Source: Solirubrobacteraceae bacterium (GTDB lineage Bacteria; Actinomycetota; Thermoleophilia; Solirubrobacterales; Solirubrobacteraceae). Taken from it: a stretch of DNA of 9,777 bases. The position numbers and the translations under genes were made by a program. The stretch covers positions 1 to 9,777 of the forward strand of contig JASLDD010000213.1 of the NCBI GenBank assembly GCA_030151725.1. Reading direction: 5' to 3'. The notes below the pieces were generated by a model. The model was given only the letters and a program-made list of their open reading frames with translations. It made no database searches and was not told the DNA's origin. Shown one piece after another: positions 1-7,152 of this stretch; positions within the stretch are counted from its first letter, which is position 1, and every line of letters begins with the position of its first letter.

Positions 1-1
1 G

Positions 2-361
2 CTCGTGGGGCTGTTGCTGGCGATCGCCACCGTAAACGACGTGGTTCTACAGACCCATGTCAACCACCGCCTCGTCGCCGATCTGCGCACCTGGCGCCAC
101 TACACCGGCCACGACTACAAGAACGTGGGTGTTGAACAGGATGTCTACGGGCACACCACCCGCGACATCGTCTGCGGCAACACCTCGCCCGGTCCTCCCA
201 AAGAACGCACGCAGCTGTGCCTGTCGATGACCGGGGCGGTCAAAGGCGGGCTGCGCACCGCGCGCTCCGGCTGGTATCTGCCGCCCAAGTCAGAAGACCG
301 TCGCGAACTGCGCTACGGCTGCTTCGGCCCGGCCAAGAGCGAGGGGCTGTGCAAGCGGTGA
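2..361 (+). CDS. Hypothetical protein, 5'-truncated by the window edge
   Basis: I do not recognise this protein. The frame is open to the left edge and ends at TGA 359-361. The first GTG, at position 5, sits inside a hydrophobic run (LVGLLLAIATV), so the real start and most of a membrane anchor or signal segment are probably outside the window. Counted from that GTG there are 118 residues. After the hydrophobic stretch comes a soluble domain with four cysteines (C57, C72, C106, C116), enough for two disulfides, and with aromatic and basic motifs such as RTWRHYTGHDY and SGWYLPP. I infer an anchored or exported extracytoplasmic domain. Its stop overlaps the start of the glycosyltransferase by four bases (GTGA), so the two are probably translated together. 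The frame keeps strong G/C third-position preference, which supports it as real. Function unknown. Confidence 0.6.
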   Translation, partial: LVGLLLAIATVNDVVLQTHVNHRLVADLRTWRHYTGHDYKNVGVEQDVYGHTTRDIVCGNTSPGPPKERTQLCLSMTGAVKGGLRTARSGWYLPPKSEDRRELRYGCFGPAKSEGLCKR

Positions 362-1932
362 GCACCGCCACTGCGTCCGCCTCCGCGCCGGGAGCGTCGG
401 TGGCGAACACGCGAACGCGGGCGAGCCTGGCGGGGTGGTGGCCGCTGCTGGCGATCACGCTGCTGGCGGCCGTCCTGCGCCTTTCCACGCTTGGGCTCCA
501 GAGCTTCTGGTACGACGAGGCCTTCACCCCCGTCCACGTGCTGCACCCGAGCCTGTGGGCGACGCTGCGCTCGGTCGTGCACACGGAGAACACTCCGCCC
601 CTCTGGTACCTGATCGCATGGGCTGACGCGCGCGTGCTCGGAACGGGCGCCGTGGCCCTGCGCCTGCCTTCCGCGCTGGCCGGGATCGCGACCGTGCCCG
701 TGGCGTGGGCGATCGCGCGCGAGCTCTCCGGCCGACGCGCGGCTGTCATCTGCGCGTCGATAGTGGCCGTCAACCCGCTGTTCGTCTGGTACTCGCAGGA
801 GGCGCGCGCCTACGGGCTGTTCGTGCTGATGGGCGCCGTGGCGATGCTGTGCTTCGTGCGCGCCGAGCGCGACCCCACGCCTCGGCGCATGGCCGCGTTC
901 GCGCTCAGCGGCGCTGTGGCGATGCTGACGCACTACTTCGCGCTGTTCCTGCTCATCCCCATGGTTCTGTGGCTGGTCGCAGAGCGCTCGCGCCGCTGCG
1001 CCGCGGCCCCGGCGATCGGCGCGCTCACGCTCGTGGGAGCCTCGCTGCTGCCGCTGCTCTCGGCGCAGGGCGGGCACGGCACGCAGTGGATCGGTCGCTG
1101 GGCGCTCTCCTCGCGGCTGAGTGCGATCCCGCAGTACTTCCTTACGGGCTATTCCGGCTCGCCGCTCGGGCACGGCGTCGAGATGCTCGTTGCGCTGCCG
1201 TTGCTCGCCGCCGTCGGCGTGGGGCTATGGCACCTGCTGGAGCCGTCCGCGAACAGTGAGAACGAGCCGCAGGAGGCTGTCGACCATGCGCACGACCGCC
1301 ACGGAGCGCTGCTGGCGCTCGCCGTGGCCGGTGGTGGGGTGCTGATCCCGGTCGTGCTCGCCGTCTTGGGTGCCGACTATCTGGCGCCGCGGAACCTGGT
1401 CGCCGCGATGATCCCCCTCACCGTCCTGATCTCGGTGCTGGCGGCCGCGCCGCTGAGCGCACGCACAGCGCTTAGGGCTTCGCTGGCGTTGGCGCTTGCC
1501 ATGGTGATCGTGATCGCCTTCTTGGCCCTCACCGTCGATGTCGATCTCAGTCCGCGCTTGCAGCGCGGCAACTGGCGCGACCTTGCAGCGGCCCTGCGCG
1601 GGGGCTCCTCAGAGCGCGCGATAACGACCGTTGAGCTGGGGGCAGCTCCGCTTGAGTACTACCTTCCGGGCCTGCGCAACCTGCACGCCGGCAACTCTGT
1701 GACGGTGAGCGAGATCGACGAGACGGGCTATGCGCCATTGCGCTCATCCGCCGGTGAGCCCCCGGCTGCTGGCTTCGTTTTGTTCGCCCACCTGAACGTC
1801 AATGGGCTGATCGTCTACCGCTTTCGCTCGCCGGTCCCCAGGTCCGTTTCAGAGGCTTCGCTGCGCCGGCATGTGATCACGCTCGCGCATCCCGAGGTGC
1901 TTGTTCCCGGAACTGCCCGCGCTTCCGCCTAG
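358..1932 (+). CDS. Polytopic GT39/PMT-family glycosyltransferase
   Basis: A 524-residue integral membrane protein of the GT-C fold, in the dolichyl-phosphate-mannose / ArnT-like family (PMT_2). Such enzymes move a sugar from a polyprenyl-phosphate donor to an acceptor on the outer face of the membrane. After a short Ala/Ser-rich N-terminus and the first membrane helix (about 27-43) comes the extracytoplasmic loop with WYDEAF at 51-56, whose Asp-Glu pair (D53, E54) is the usual catalytic signature. It continues with ENTPPLWYL at 78-86 and YSQEARAYG at 145-153, both typical of the family. Further helices run to about residue 393, followed by a soluble C-terminal tail of about 130 residues. The frame is open upstream to 217, but GTG 358 is the better start: it overlaps the previous stop (GTGA), has GAGGGG 11 bases before it, and puts the first helix near the N-terminus. 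GTG 400 is an alternative. Donor and acceptor cannot be read from the sequence, and a link to hopanoids is unproven. Confidence 0.85.
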   Translation: MSTATASASAPGASVANTRTRASLAGWWPLLAITLLAAVLRLSTLGLQSFWYDEAFTPVHVLHPSLWATLRSVVHTENTPPLWYLIAWADARVLGTGAVALRLPSALAGIATVPVAWAIARELSGRRAAVICASIVAVNPLFVWYSQEARAYGLFVLMGAVAMLCFVRAERDPTPRRMAAFALSGAVAMLTHYFALFLLIPMVLWLVAERSRRCAAAPAIGALTLVGASLLPLLSAQGGHGTQWIGRWALSSRLSAIPQYFLTGYSGSPLGHGVEMLVALPLLAAVGVGLWHLLEPSANSENEPQEAVDHAHDRHGALLALAVAGGGVLIPVVLAVLGADYLAPRNLVAAMIPLTVLISVLAAAPLSARTALRASLALALAMVIVIAFLALTVDVDLSPRLQRGNWRDLAAALRGGSSERAITTVELGAAPLEYYLPGLRNLHAGNSVTVSEIDETGYAPLRSSAGEPPAAGFVLFAHLNVNGLIVYRFRSPVPRSVSEASLRRHVITLAHPEVLVPGTARASA

Positions 1933-1953
1933 GGTGTGCTCTTGACGCCTAGG
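1926..1953 (+). repeat. Paired CGCCTAGG direct repeats, 20 bases apart
   Basis: CGCCTAGG occurs at 1926-1933 and again at 1946-1953, exactly 20 bases (about two helical turns) apart. Each contains the palindrome CCTAGG, and CTAG is generally a scarce tetranucleotide in bacterial genomes. The first copy overlaps the stop codon of the glycosyltransferase gene and the second lies in the gap before shc. The spacing would put both on the same face of the DNA, as expected for an operator pair, but two 8-mers could also be chance. No regulator is known to me for this exact motif. Confidence 0.35.
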
Positions 1954-1998
1954 ATTGCGCAGAAGCCGTCTTCCACTAAAAGGATTTAGCTTTCCACT
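1933..1998 (+). promoter_or_regulatory. Intergenic region upstream of shc, probable operon promoter region
   Basis: This 66-base gap is the only sizeable non-coding stretch in the window and the natural place for the hopanoid operon promoter. Near-consensus elements are weak. TTGACG at 1942-1947 resembles a -35 box but has no good -10 at 16-18 bases. TTGCGC (1955-1960) is followed after 16 bases by TAAAAG (1977-1982), which is a possible though poor sigma-70 pair. The same TAAAAGGA contains AAGGA (1980-1984), a Shine-Dalgarno-like element that lies a long 14 bases from the shc ATG, so the two readings compete. The region holds two pairs of 8-base direct repeats, listed separately. No riboswitch or terminator hairpin is apparent. 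That a promoter lies here is inference from position. Confidence 0.4.
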
Positions 1999-1999
1999 A
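1971..1999 (+). repeat. Paired TTCCACTA direct repeats flanking the shc ribosome-binding region
   Basis: TTCCACTA occurs at 1971-1978 and 1992-1999, 21 bases apart. The second copy ends on the A of the shc ATG. With the extra upstream T the second copy reads TTTCCACTA, against CTTCCACTA for the first. The repeats bracket the AAGGA element and so lie where they could affect initiation of transcription or translation of shc. They are AT-richer than the surrounding coding DNA. Function is inferred only from position. Confidence 0.35.
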
Positions 2000-3984
2000 T
2001 GTCGCAGTCGACCTTGGAGGCATGCAGCGAGGCGCAGATGGCGTTGGAGCTGGCCTGCGAGCACCTGCTCTCGCTCCAAAACGACGCCGGCTGGTGGCGG
2101 GGGGAGCTGCAGACCAACGTCACGATGGACGCCGAGGACATGCTCCTGCGCGAGTTCCTGGGGATCCGTCGGCCCGATGAGACGGAACGCTCGGCCGCGT
2201 GGATCCGCTCCCAGCAGCGCGTCGACGGCACCTGGGCGAACTTCCACGGCGGGCCAGGCGAGCTGTCCACCACAATCGAGGCCTACTGGGCGTTGAAGCT
2301 GGCGGGGGATGAGCCCGAGGACGAGCACATGCGCGCCGCCGCCGAGTTCATCCGCGCGGAGGGTGGACTTGACAACGCACGAGTGTTTACGCACCTCTGG
2401 CTGTCGCTGTTCGGCCTGTGGTCATGGGACCGCGTGCCGGCGCTGCCGCCGGAGATCATGCTGCTGCCCCCGTCGGTGGCTTTGAACGTCTATGACTTCG
2501 CCTGCTGGGCGCGTCAGACGATCGTCGCGCTGTCGCTCGTCAAAGCGCACCGGCCCGTGCGCTCGCTCTCGTTCGATCTCGCCGAGCTGAGCGTCGGCGG
2601 CGGGCGCCCACGGCGCAAGCCCGCCCGCCGCATCTCGCTGCGTGGGCGCTGCCTGAACGTCCTCGATCGTGTCTCGCGCGTCTATGAGCACCACCCGATC
2701 GCCCCGCTCAGACGACTCGCGCTCGCTCGCGCCGAGCGCTGGATCGTGCGCCGTCAGGAGGCCGACGGCTCGTGGGGAGGCATTCAGCCGCCGTGGGTCT
2801 ACTCGTTGATCGCGCTGCATCTCGGGGGCTACCCGCTCGATCACCCAGTCATGCAGCGGGGCCTTGAAGGCCTCGAGCGCTTCATGGTCGAGGATCGCGA
2901 CGACACTCGCGGCGTTGGCGCCCCGCCCGGCGAGAGCAGACGCCTGGAAGCGTGTCAGTCTCCCGTGTGGGATACAGCCCTGTCGATCCTCGCGCTCAGC
3001 GACGGCGGCGTGGCCGGGGATCACCCGGCGATGGTCCGCGCAGCGGAGTGGCTGCTGGGTGAGGAGGTCACGCAGAGGGGGGACTGGTCGGTGGCGCGAC
3101 CCGCGCTGGCGCCCGGCGGCTGGGCGTTTGAGTTCTCCAACGTCAACTACCCAGATGTCGATGACACCGCCGAGGTCGTCCTCGCGCTCGATCGCATTCG
3201 GCACGGCGCCACGGCGCAGGGCACACGCTTCACGCGAGTCTTGCCGATCGAGGGCGCAGTGGAGCGGGCGCTGCGTTGGGTTGAGGGCATGCAAAGCAGC
3301 GACGGCGGCTGGGGGGCGTTCGACGCCGACAACAAACGTTCACTCGTACGCGAGCTGCCCTTCCTTGACTTCGGCGAGGTGATCGACGAGCCGAGCGCCG
3401 ATGTCACCGGCCACGCCTTGGAGATGCTTGCCGCGCTCGGGCACGGCGGGGGCCCGGCGGCGCAGGGCGGCGTGCGCTGGCTGATCGAGCACCAGGAGGC
3501 CGACGGCTCGTGGTTCGGCCGCTGGGGCGTCAACCACGTCTATGGGACAGGGGCCGTTGTCCCGGGCCTGATAGCGGCGGGCGTGCCGGCGACGCACGCG
3601 AGCATCAGGAGCGCCGTGCGCTGGCTCGAGGAGCACCAGAACGAAGATGGCGGCTGGGGTGAGGACCCGCGCTCGTATGACGATCCGAAGTGGATCGGAC
3701 GCGGCGAGAGCACCGCCTCGCAGACGGCCTGGGCGCTGCTGGCGCTGCATGCCGCCGGTGAGCGCTCCCAGGCGCTGAACCGGGGGGTGGAGTGGCTTGT
3801 GGCGAGCCAGCGCTCCGATGGTGGCTGGGACGAGCCCCAGTACACCGGCACAGGCTTCCCCTCCGACTACTACATCAACTACCACTACTACCGGCTCACG
3901 TTCCCGATCATGGCGCTGGGACGCTGCCTGAGCGCAGCCACTCGCGAGAGCGAGCAGGCGGGCGTGGCCGCGCCCCAGGAGTGA
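1999..3984 (+). CDS. shc: Squalene-hopene cyclase
   Basis: This membrane-associated class II triterpene cyclase protonates squalene and folds it to hop-22(29)-ene and hopan-22-ol. At 661 residues it has normal family length. The catalytic DXDD acid motif is DVDD at 386-389 inside the family signature NVNYPDVDDTAEV (bases 3154-3165). By recalled alignment to the Alicyclobacillus enzyme, supporting residues W170, F377, H472 and Y515 are present. QW repeats are clear at 64-79, 244-259, 423-438, 490-505, 538-553 and 595-610, with a weaker one at 18-33. The C-terminus has GTGFP (616-620) and DYYINYHYYR, where the position equivalent to Phe605 is Tyr624. ATG 1999 gives an N-terminus like known cyclases; in-frame ATG 2038 has a better-spaced GAGG (2029-2032) and is a plausible alternative. 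It heads the operon, and its stop overlaps the hpnC start by one base. Confidence 0.97.
   Translation: MSQSTLEACSEAQMALELACEHLLSLQNDAGWWRGELQTNVTMDAEDMLLREFLGIRRPDETERSAAWIRSQQRVDGTWANFHGGPGELSTTIEAYWALKLAGDEPEDEHMRAAAEFIRAEGGLDNARVFTHLWLSLFGLWSWDRVPALPPEIMLLPPSVALNVYDFACWARQTIVALSLVKAHRPVRSLSFDLAELSVGGGRPRRKPARRISLRGRCLNVLDRVSRVYEHHPIAPLRRLALARAERWIVRRQEADGSWGGIQPPWVYSLIALHLGGYPLDHPVMQRGLEGLERFMVEDRDDTRGVGAPPGESRRLEACQSPVWDTALSILALSDGGVAGDHPAMVRAAEWLLGEEVTQRGDWSVARPALAPGGWAFEFSNVNYPDVDDTAEVVLALDRIRHGATAQGTRFTRVLPIEGAVERALRWVEGMQSSDGGWGAFDADNKRSLVRELPFLDFGEVIDEPSADVTGHALEMLAALGHGGGPAAQGGVRWLIEHQEADGSWFGRWGVNHVYGTGAVVPGLIAAGVPATHASIRSAVRWLEEHQNEDGGWGEDPRSYDDPKWIGRGESTASQTAWALLALHAAGERSQALNRGVEWLVASQRSDGGWDEPQYTGTGFPSDYYINYHYYRLTFPIMALGRCLSAATRESEQAGVAAPQE
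2755..3513 (+). repeat. Identical 21-base repeat inside shc (two QW-motif copies)
   Basis: Bases 2755-2775 and 3493-3513 are identical over 21 nucleotides, both encoding QEADGSW, the core of two QW motifs (253-259 and 499-505 of the cyclase). The identity extends to synonymous positions, which is more than protein constraint requires, although strong codon bias makes some agreement expected. The other QW copies differ in sequence. The coordinates given span both copies and the non-repeated DNA between them. Confidence 0.7.
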
Positions 3985-4850
3985 TGCTCATCGCCGCCGA
4001 GGCGACCGATCGCCGGGCGCTCGGCGTGCCCACGGCCGACGCCGTGATGGCGCGGGCCGGGGGCGAGAACTTCCCCGTCGCCGGTCGTCTGCTGCCGGCG
4101 CAGGCTCGCGCCGACCTCCTTTCTATTTACGGCTTCGCTCGTCTGGTGGATGAACTCGGAGATGCGGGCGCCGGCGATCGCATGGCGGCTCTGGACTGGC
4201 TGGAGGAGGAGCTCGACATGGCTTTCCAGGGGCGCGCCGAGCACCCCCTGCTCGTGCGTTTGCAGCCGGCTCTGGGCAGGCTCTCGCGCGAGCCGTTCGT
4301 GCGGCTGATCGAGGCCAACCGCATGGATCAGCACGTCAAGAGCTACCGCACCTGGGAGGAGCTGCGGGGTTACTGCGCGCTGTCGGCGGACCCCGTGGGC
4401 GAGCTCGTACTCGAGGTCTTCGGCGTGGCGAGCGCCGAGAACATCGAGCTCTCAGACGCGATCTGTACGGCCCTGCAGCTCGTCGAGCACTGCCAGGACG
4501 TGGCCGAGGACCTGGCTGCTGGTCGTGTTAACCTGCCGGAAGAGGATCTGGAGCGCTTCGGCTGCACGCGCGAGCAGCTGGCAGAGCAGCACGCCGGAGG
4601 GCCGCTGCGGCTGGTGCTCGCCTTCGAGATCGCCCGCGCCCGCGAGCTGTTCACTCAGGGCGCTCCCCTGATCGGCAAGCTGCACGGACGCTCGCGGCTC
4701 ACCGTGGCCGCATTCGTGGCCGGCGGGCGTGCCGCCGCTCGGGCGATCGAGCGCGCGGGCTATGACGTGTTGCCCGGTGCGCCGTCGGCAGGTCGCGGCG
4801 GTCTGCTGATGGCGCTCGCGGGAACCCTGCTCGAGCAGGCGAGAGCATGA
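3984..4850 (+). CDS. hpnC: Hydroxysqualene synthase, HpnC
   Basis: A 288-residue member of the trans-isoprenyl diphosphate synthase (squalene/phytoene synthase) family, HpnC type. It converts presqualene diphosphate made by HpnD into hydroxysqualene. The family's N-terminal GGENFPVAGRLLP is at 26-38. The two Mg-diphosphate-binding aspartate motifs are DELGD at 56-60, within YGFARLVDELGD, and DVAED at 172-176, within EHCQDVAEDLAAGRVNLP. The first motif has Glu where many relatives have a second Asp, but the DxxxD pair is intact. ATG 3984 overlaps the shc TGA (TGATG). GTG 3981 is equally possible, and ATG 4047 would begin just before ENFP. AGGAG at 3977-3981 lies too close for ideal initiation at 3984, so termination-reinitiation from shc is likely. 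The frame is open further upstream, into shc, but that part is shadow. It overlaps hpnD by four bases. Confidence 0.93.
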   Translation: MLIAAEATDRRALGVPTADAVMARAGGENFPVAGRLLPAQARADLLSIYGFARLVDELGDAGAGDRMAALDWLEEELDMAFQGRAEHPLLVRLQPALGRLSREPFVRLIEANRMDQHVKSYRTWEELRGYCALSADPVGELVLEVFGVASAENIELSDAICTALQLVEHCQDVAEDLAAGRVNLPEEDLERFGCTREQLAEQHAGGPLRLVLAFEIARARELFTQGAPLIGKLHGRSRLTVAAFVAGGRAAARAIERAGYDVLPGAPSAGRGGLLMALAGTLLEQARA

Positions 4851-5785
4851 GCGAGGAGGTCGCCGAGGCCTACCGTCACTGCGAAGCGGTGACCCGTCGC
4901 GAGGCAGCCAACTTCTACTACGGGATCCGTCTGCTCGACCGCGGCAGGCGGCAGGCCATGTGCGCGGTGTATGCGTTCGCGCGCCGCGTCGACGACATCG
5001 GCGATGGAGCGCTGGAGCACGAGGACAAGCTGCGGCTGCTCGACGGCGAGGAGACGGCGCTGCTCGCCACAGAGTCGCGATCCGGCTCGTCGCAGACGGA
5101 TCCTGTGATGGTGGCGCTCGCCGACGCCCAGGCGCGCTTTCATCTGCCCCCGGGCGTGCTCGGCGAGTTGATCGAGGGGGTCCGCATGGACGTCGGCGGC
5201 ATCGCCTACGAGAGCTTTGACGATCTCGTCCTCTACTGCCGCCGCGTCGCCGGTGCGATCGGCCGGGTGTGCCTCGCGATCTTCGGCGTGCGCGGCGATG
5301 CGGCTCAGGACATGGCTCACGCGCACGCCCTGGCGGACGATCTGGGGGTGGCTCTGCAGCTGACCAACATCCTGCGCGATGTGCGCGAGGACGCGCAGAA
5401 CGGTCGCGTCTACGTGCCTGCGGAAGACCTCAGGCGCTATGGGCTGATCGCCGCCGGGGGCGAGGACGGCGCCCCAGCTCGCCTGGCCGAGCTTGCGGCG
5501 CACGCCGGGAGCGACGACCATCGCCGTGAGGATCTCGAGCAGGTCTCGGCGCTGATCCGCTTCGAGGCCGCGCGGGCGCGGGAGTGGTTCCAGCGCGGGC
5601 TCGCGCTCGGCGGCCTGCTGGATCGCCGCAGCGCCGCCTGTGTGCTGGCGATGGCCGGCATCTACAGCCGCCTGCTCGATCGCATCGAGGCGGATCCCGA
5701 GCGCGCCTTCGCCCGGCGTGTCTCTTTGCCACCGCAAGAGAAGGCGTGGGTGGCGGTGCGGGGAATGCTCGGAGTCGGCGGTTGA
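4847..5785 (+). CDS. hpnD: Presqualene diphosphate synthase, HpnD
   Basis: A 312-residue squalene/phytoene-synthase-family protein that condenses two farnesyl diphosphates to presqualene diphosphate, the first committed step of the three-enzyme bacterial squalene route. Motifs are the substrate-contact region NFYYGIRLL (22-30), the first aspartate motif DDIGD (49-53, in YAFARRVDDIGD), the substrate-binding stretch around DLVLYCRRVAGAIG (126-139), and the second aspartate motif DVRED (178-182, in QLTNILRDVREDAQNGRVYVP). YCRRVAG with GRVYVP separates HpnD from its paralogue HpnC immediately upstream. ATG 4847 overlaps the hpnC stop (ATGA) and no strong Shine-Dalgarno sequence is visible, consistent with translational coupling. 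The pair probably arose by an ancient duplication. Length and motifs are normal. Confidence 0.95.
   Translation: MSEEVAEAYRHCEAVTRREAANFYYGIRLLDRGRRQAMCAVYAFARRVDDIGDGALEHEDKLRLLDGEETALLATESRSGSSQTDPVMVALADAQARFHLPPGVLGELIEGVRMDVGGIAYESFDDLVLYCRRVAGAIGRVCLAIFGVRGDAAQDMAHAHALADDLGVALQLTNILRDVREDAQNGRVYVPAEDLRRYGLIAAGGEDGAPARLAELAAHAGSDDHRREDLEQVSALIRFEAARAREWFQRGLALGGLLDRRSAACVLAMAGIYSRLLDRIEADPERAFARRVSLPPQEKAWVAVRGMLGVGG
5771..5774 (+). promoter_or_regulatory. Ribosome binding site for hpnE (supports the TTG start)
   Basis: GGAG lies seven bases before TTG 5782, ideal Shine-Dalgarno spacing. It supports TTG rather than GTG 5800 as the hpnE start, because GTG 5800 would remove the residues just before the first beta strand of the FAD-binding fold. 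Confidence 0.55.
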
Positions 5786-7152
5786 GCAACGCCCGCCGGG
5801 TGATCGTGCTCGGCGGCGGCCTCGCTGGGATCACCGCTGCGCTCGACTGCGCCGAGGCGGGAGCCGACGTGACGCTGCTCGAGGTCCGGCGCCGACTCGG
5901 CGGCGCCGCCTACTCGTTCGAGCGGGGGGGCCTTGAGATGGACAACGGCCAGCATGTGTTCCTGCGCTGCTGTGAGGCATACCGTGGGCTGCTGGCACGA
6001 CTGGGCAGCGAGCATCTCGTCTCGCTTCAGTCACATCTCGAGATCCCGGTGCTCAAGCCCGGCTCGCCGCCGTTTCTGCTGCGCAGAAGCTCGCTGCCGG
6101 CGCCGCTTCACCTGGCCGGCGCCCTCGCTCGTTACCCCCACCTGAGCGTCCGTCAGCGCCTCGGAGCCGTGCGCGCGGCGTTGGGGCTGATGCGCATCGA
6201 GCGCTCGCCGCGTGGGCGTCGCGAGCTGCAGCTGGACACGCTCACGCTCGGCGATTGGCTGGCACGGCGCGACCAGGGCCCGGAGGTCGTGGCCGCGCTG
6301 TGGGATCTGATCGCGCTACCCACGCTCAACCTGCCCGCCGCACAGGCCTCGTTGGCGCTGGGCGCCTTCGTGCTGCGCGCCGGGCTCCTGGACAAAGCAG
6401 ACGCCGGCGATATTGGCTTTCACCGCGGCACGCTCGGGGAGGTCATCGGCACGCCGGCCGAGCAGGCGCTGGCCCGGGCCGGAGTTCAGGTGAGGCTAGG
6501 CTGGCGGGCTGAGCGCCTGGAGCGCACAGTCGCAGGCTTCCAGGTGCACGGCCGCGCAGGGTCGTCCAACGACGGCGAGGGGGACGGTGACGCGATCGGC
6601 GCCGAGGCAGTGGTGGTGGCGCTGCCGCACGCCCGCGCCGCCGGCGTGCTCGAGCCACTGCTCGGAGACTACGTGCGCCCGTTCGCCGCGCTTGGCAGCT
6701 CGCCGATCGTGAACCTGCATGTGGTTTATGACCGGGAGGTTTGTAGCGTTCCGTTTGCCGCGGGGGTTGGGACCCCGGTGCAGTACCTGTTCGATCGCAC
6801 TGTGGCGGGAGGGGCGCCGCCGGGATGTCAGTATCTGGCTGTGTCGCTTTCCGGCGCCGAGCGAGAGATGGGCATGAGCGTGGATGAGCTACGCGAGCAG
6901 TACCTGCCCGCGCTGTGCGAGCTGCTGCCGCGGGCGCGGGAGGCGAACGTCGAGAGCTTTCTGGCGACGCGCGAGCACGCCGCCACGTTCCGCGCCGCGC
7001 CGGGTGTCGAGGCGCTGCGTCCGGGGCCCCGCACGCCGCTGCCGGGGGTGGTGCTTGCGGGCGCCTGGACTGACACAGGCTGGCCGGCGACGCTCGAGGG
7101 CGCTGTGCTGAGCGGCCACGCGGCGGCCGAGCATGCGCTGGGGGGCCTGTGA
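5782..7152 (+). CDS. hpnE: Hydroxysqualene reductase / squalene-associated FAD-dependent desaturase-like protein, HpnE
   Basis: A 456-residue flavoprotein of the amine oxidase / phytoene-desaturase superfamily, HpnE type. It reduces hydroxysqualene from HpnC to squalene. The N-terminal Rossmann motif is RRVIVLGGGLAG, with GGGLAG at 11-16. The acidic residue at the end of the second strand is E34 (VTLLEVRRRLGG), which usually contacts the FAD ribose. MDNGQHVFLRCC follows at 53-64 and is highly characteristic of HpnE. The C-terminal FAD signature VVLAGAWTDTGWPATLEGA covers 423-441. The frame stays open upstream to 5584, but that part overlaps hpnD and is shadow. TTG 5782 overlaps the hpnD stop (TTGA) and has GGAG seven bases upstream. 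GTG 5800 is the alternative. The stop overlaps the hpnG start. A short patch around 6721-6772 has unusually many T-ending codons. Confidence 0.94.
   Translation: MSNARRVIVLGGGLAGITAALDCAEAGADVTLLEVRRRLGGAAYSFERGGLEMDNGQHVFLRCCEAYRGLLARLGSEHLVSLQSHLEIPVLKPGSPPFLLRRSSLPAPLHLAGALARYPHLSVRQRLGAVRAALGLMRIERSPRGRRELQLDTLTLGDWLARRDQGPEVVAALWDLIALPTLNLPAAQASLALGAFVLRAGLLDKADAGDIGFHRGTLGEVIGTPAEQALARAGVQVRLGWRAERLERTVAGFQVHGRAGSSNDGEGDGDAIGAEAVVVALPHARAAGVLEPLLGDYVRPFAALGSSPIVNLHVVYDREVCSVPFAAGVGTPVQYLFDRTVAGGAPPGCQYLAVSLSGAEREMGMSVDELREQYLPALCELLPRAREANVESFLATREHAATFRAAPGVEALRPGPRTPLPGVVLAGAWTDTGWPATLEGAVLSGHAAAEHALGGL

Noticed and set aside
217..357. 47-codon upstream extension of the glycosyltransferase frame
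   Set aside because: It overlaps the coding end of the preceding gene, is Arg-rich, and sits before a natural GTGA stop/start junction at 358.
313..1173. 286-codon open frame on the - strand opposite the glycosyltransferase
   Set aside because: It encodes a low-complexity Arg/Ala/Gly/His-rich sequence with no domain, typical of antisense frames in GC-rich genes. The + strand frame has clear GT39 motifs.
1942..1971. TTGACG as a -35 element of a strong sigma-70 promoter
   Set aside because: No acceptable -10 sequence is found 16-18 bases downstream, so I mention it only as a weak element in the regulatory region.
3792..3983. Upstream extension of the hpnC frame into shc
   Set aside because: It lies entirely inside the conserved C-terminus of the cyclase, and HpnC homologues start shortly before ENFPVA.
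4760..5737. 325-codon open frame on the - strand opposite hpnD
   Set aside because: The + strand encodes an unmistakable HpnD with both aspartate motifs. The antisense product resembles no family I know and mirrors high-GC codon structure.
5584..5781. Upstream extension of the hpnE frame into hpnD
   Set aside because: It is an Arg-rich shadow of hpnD, and the Rossmann strand of HpnE begins only after 5782.
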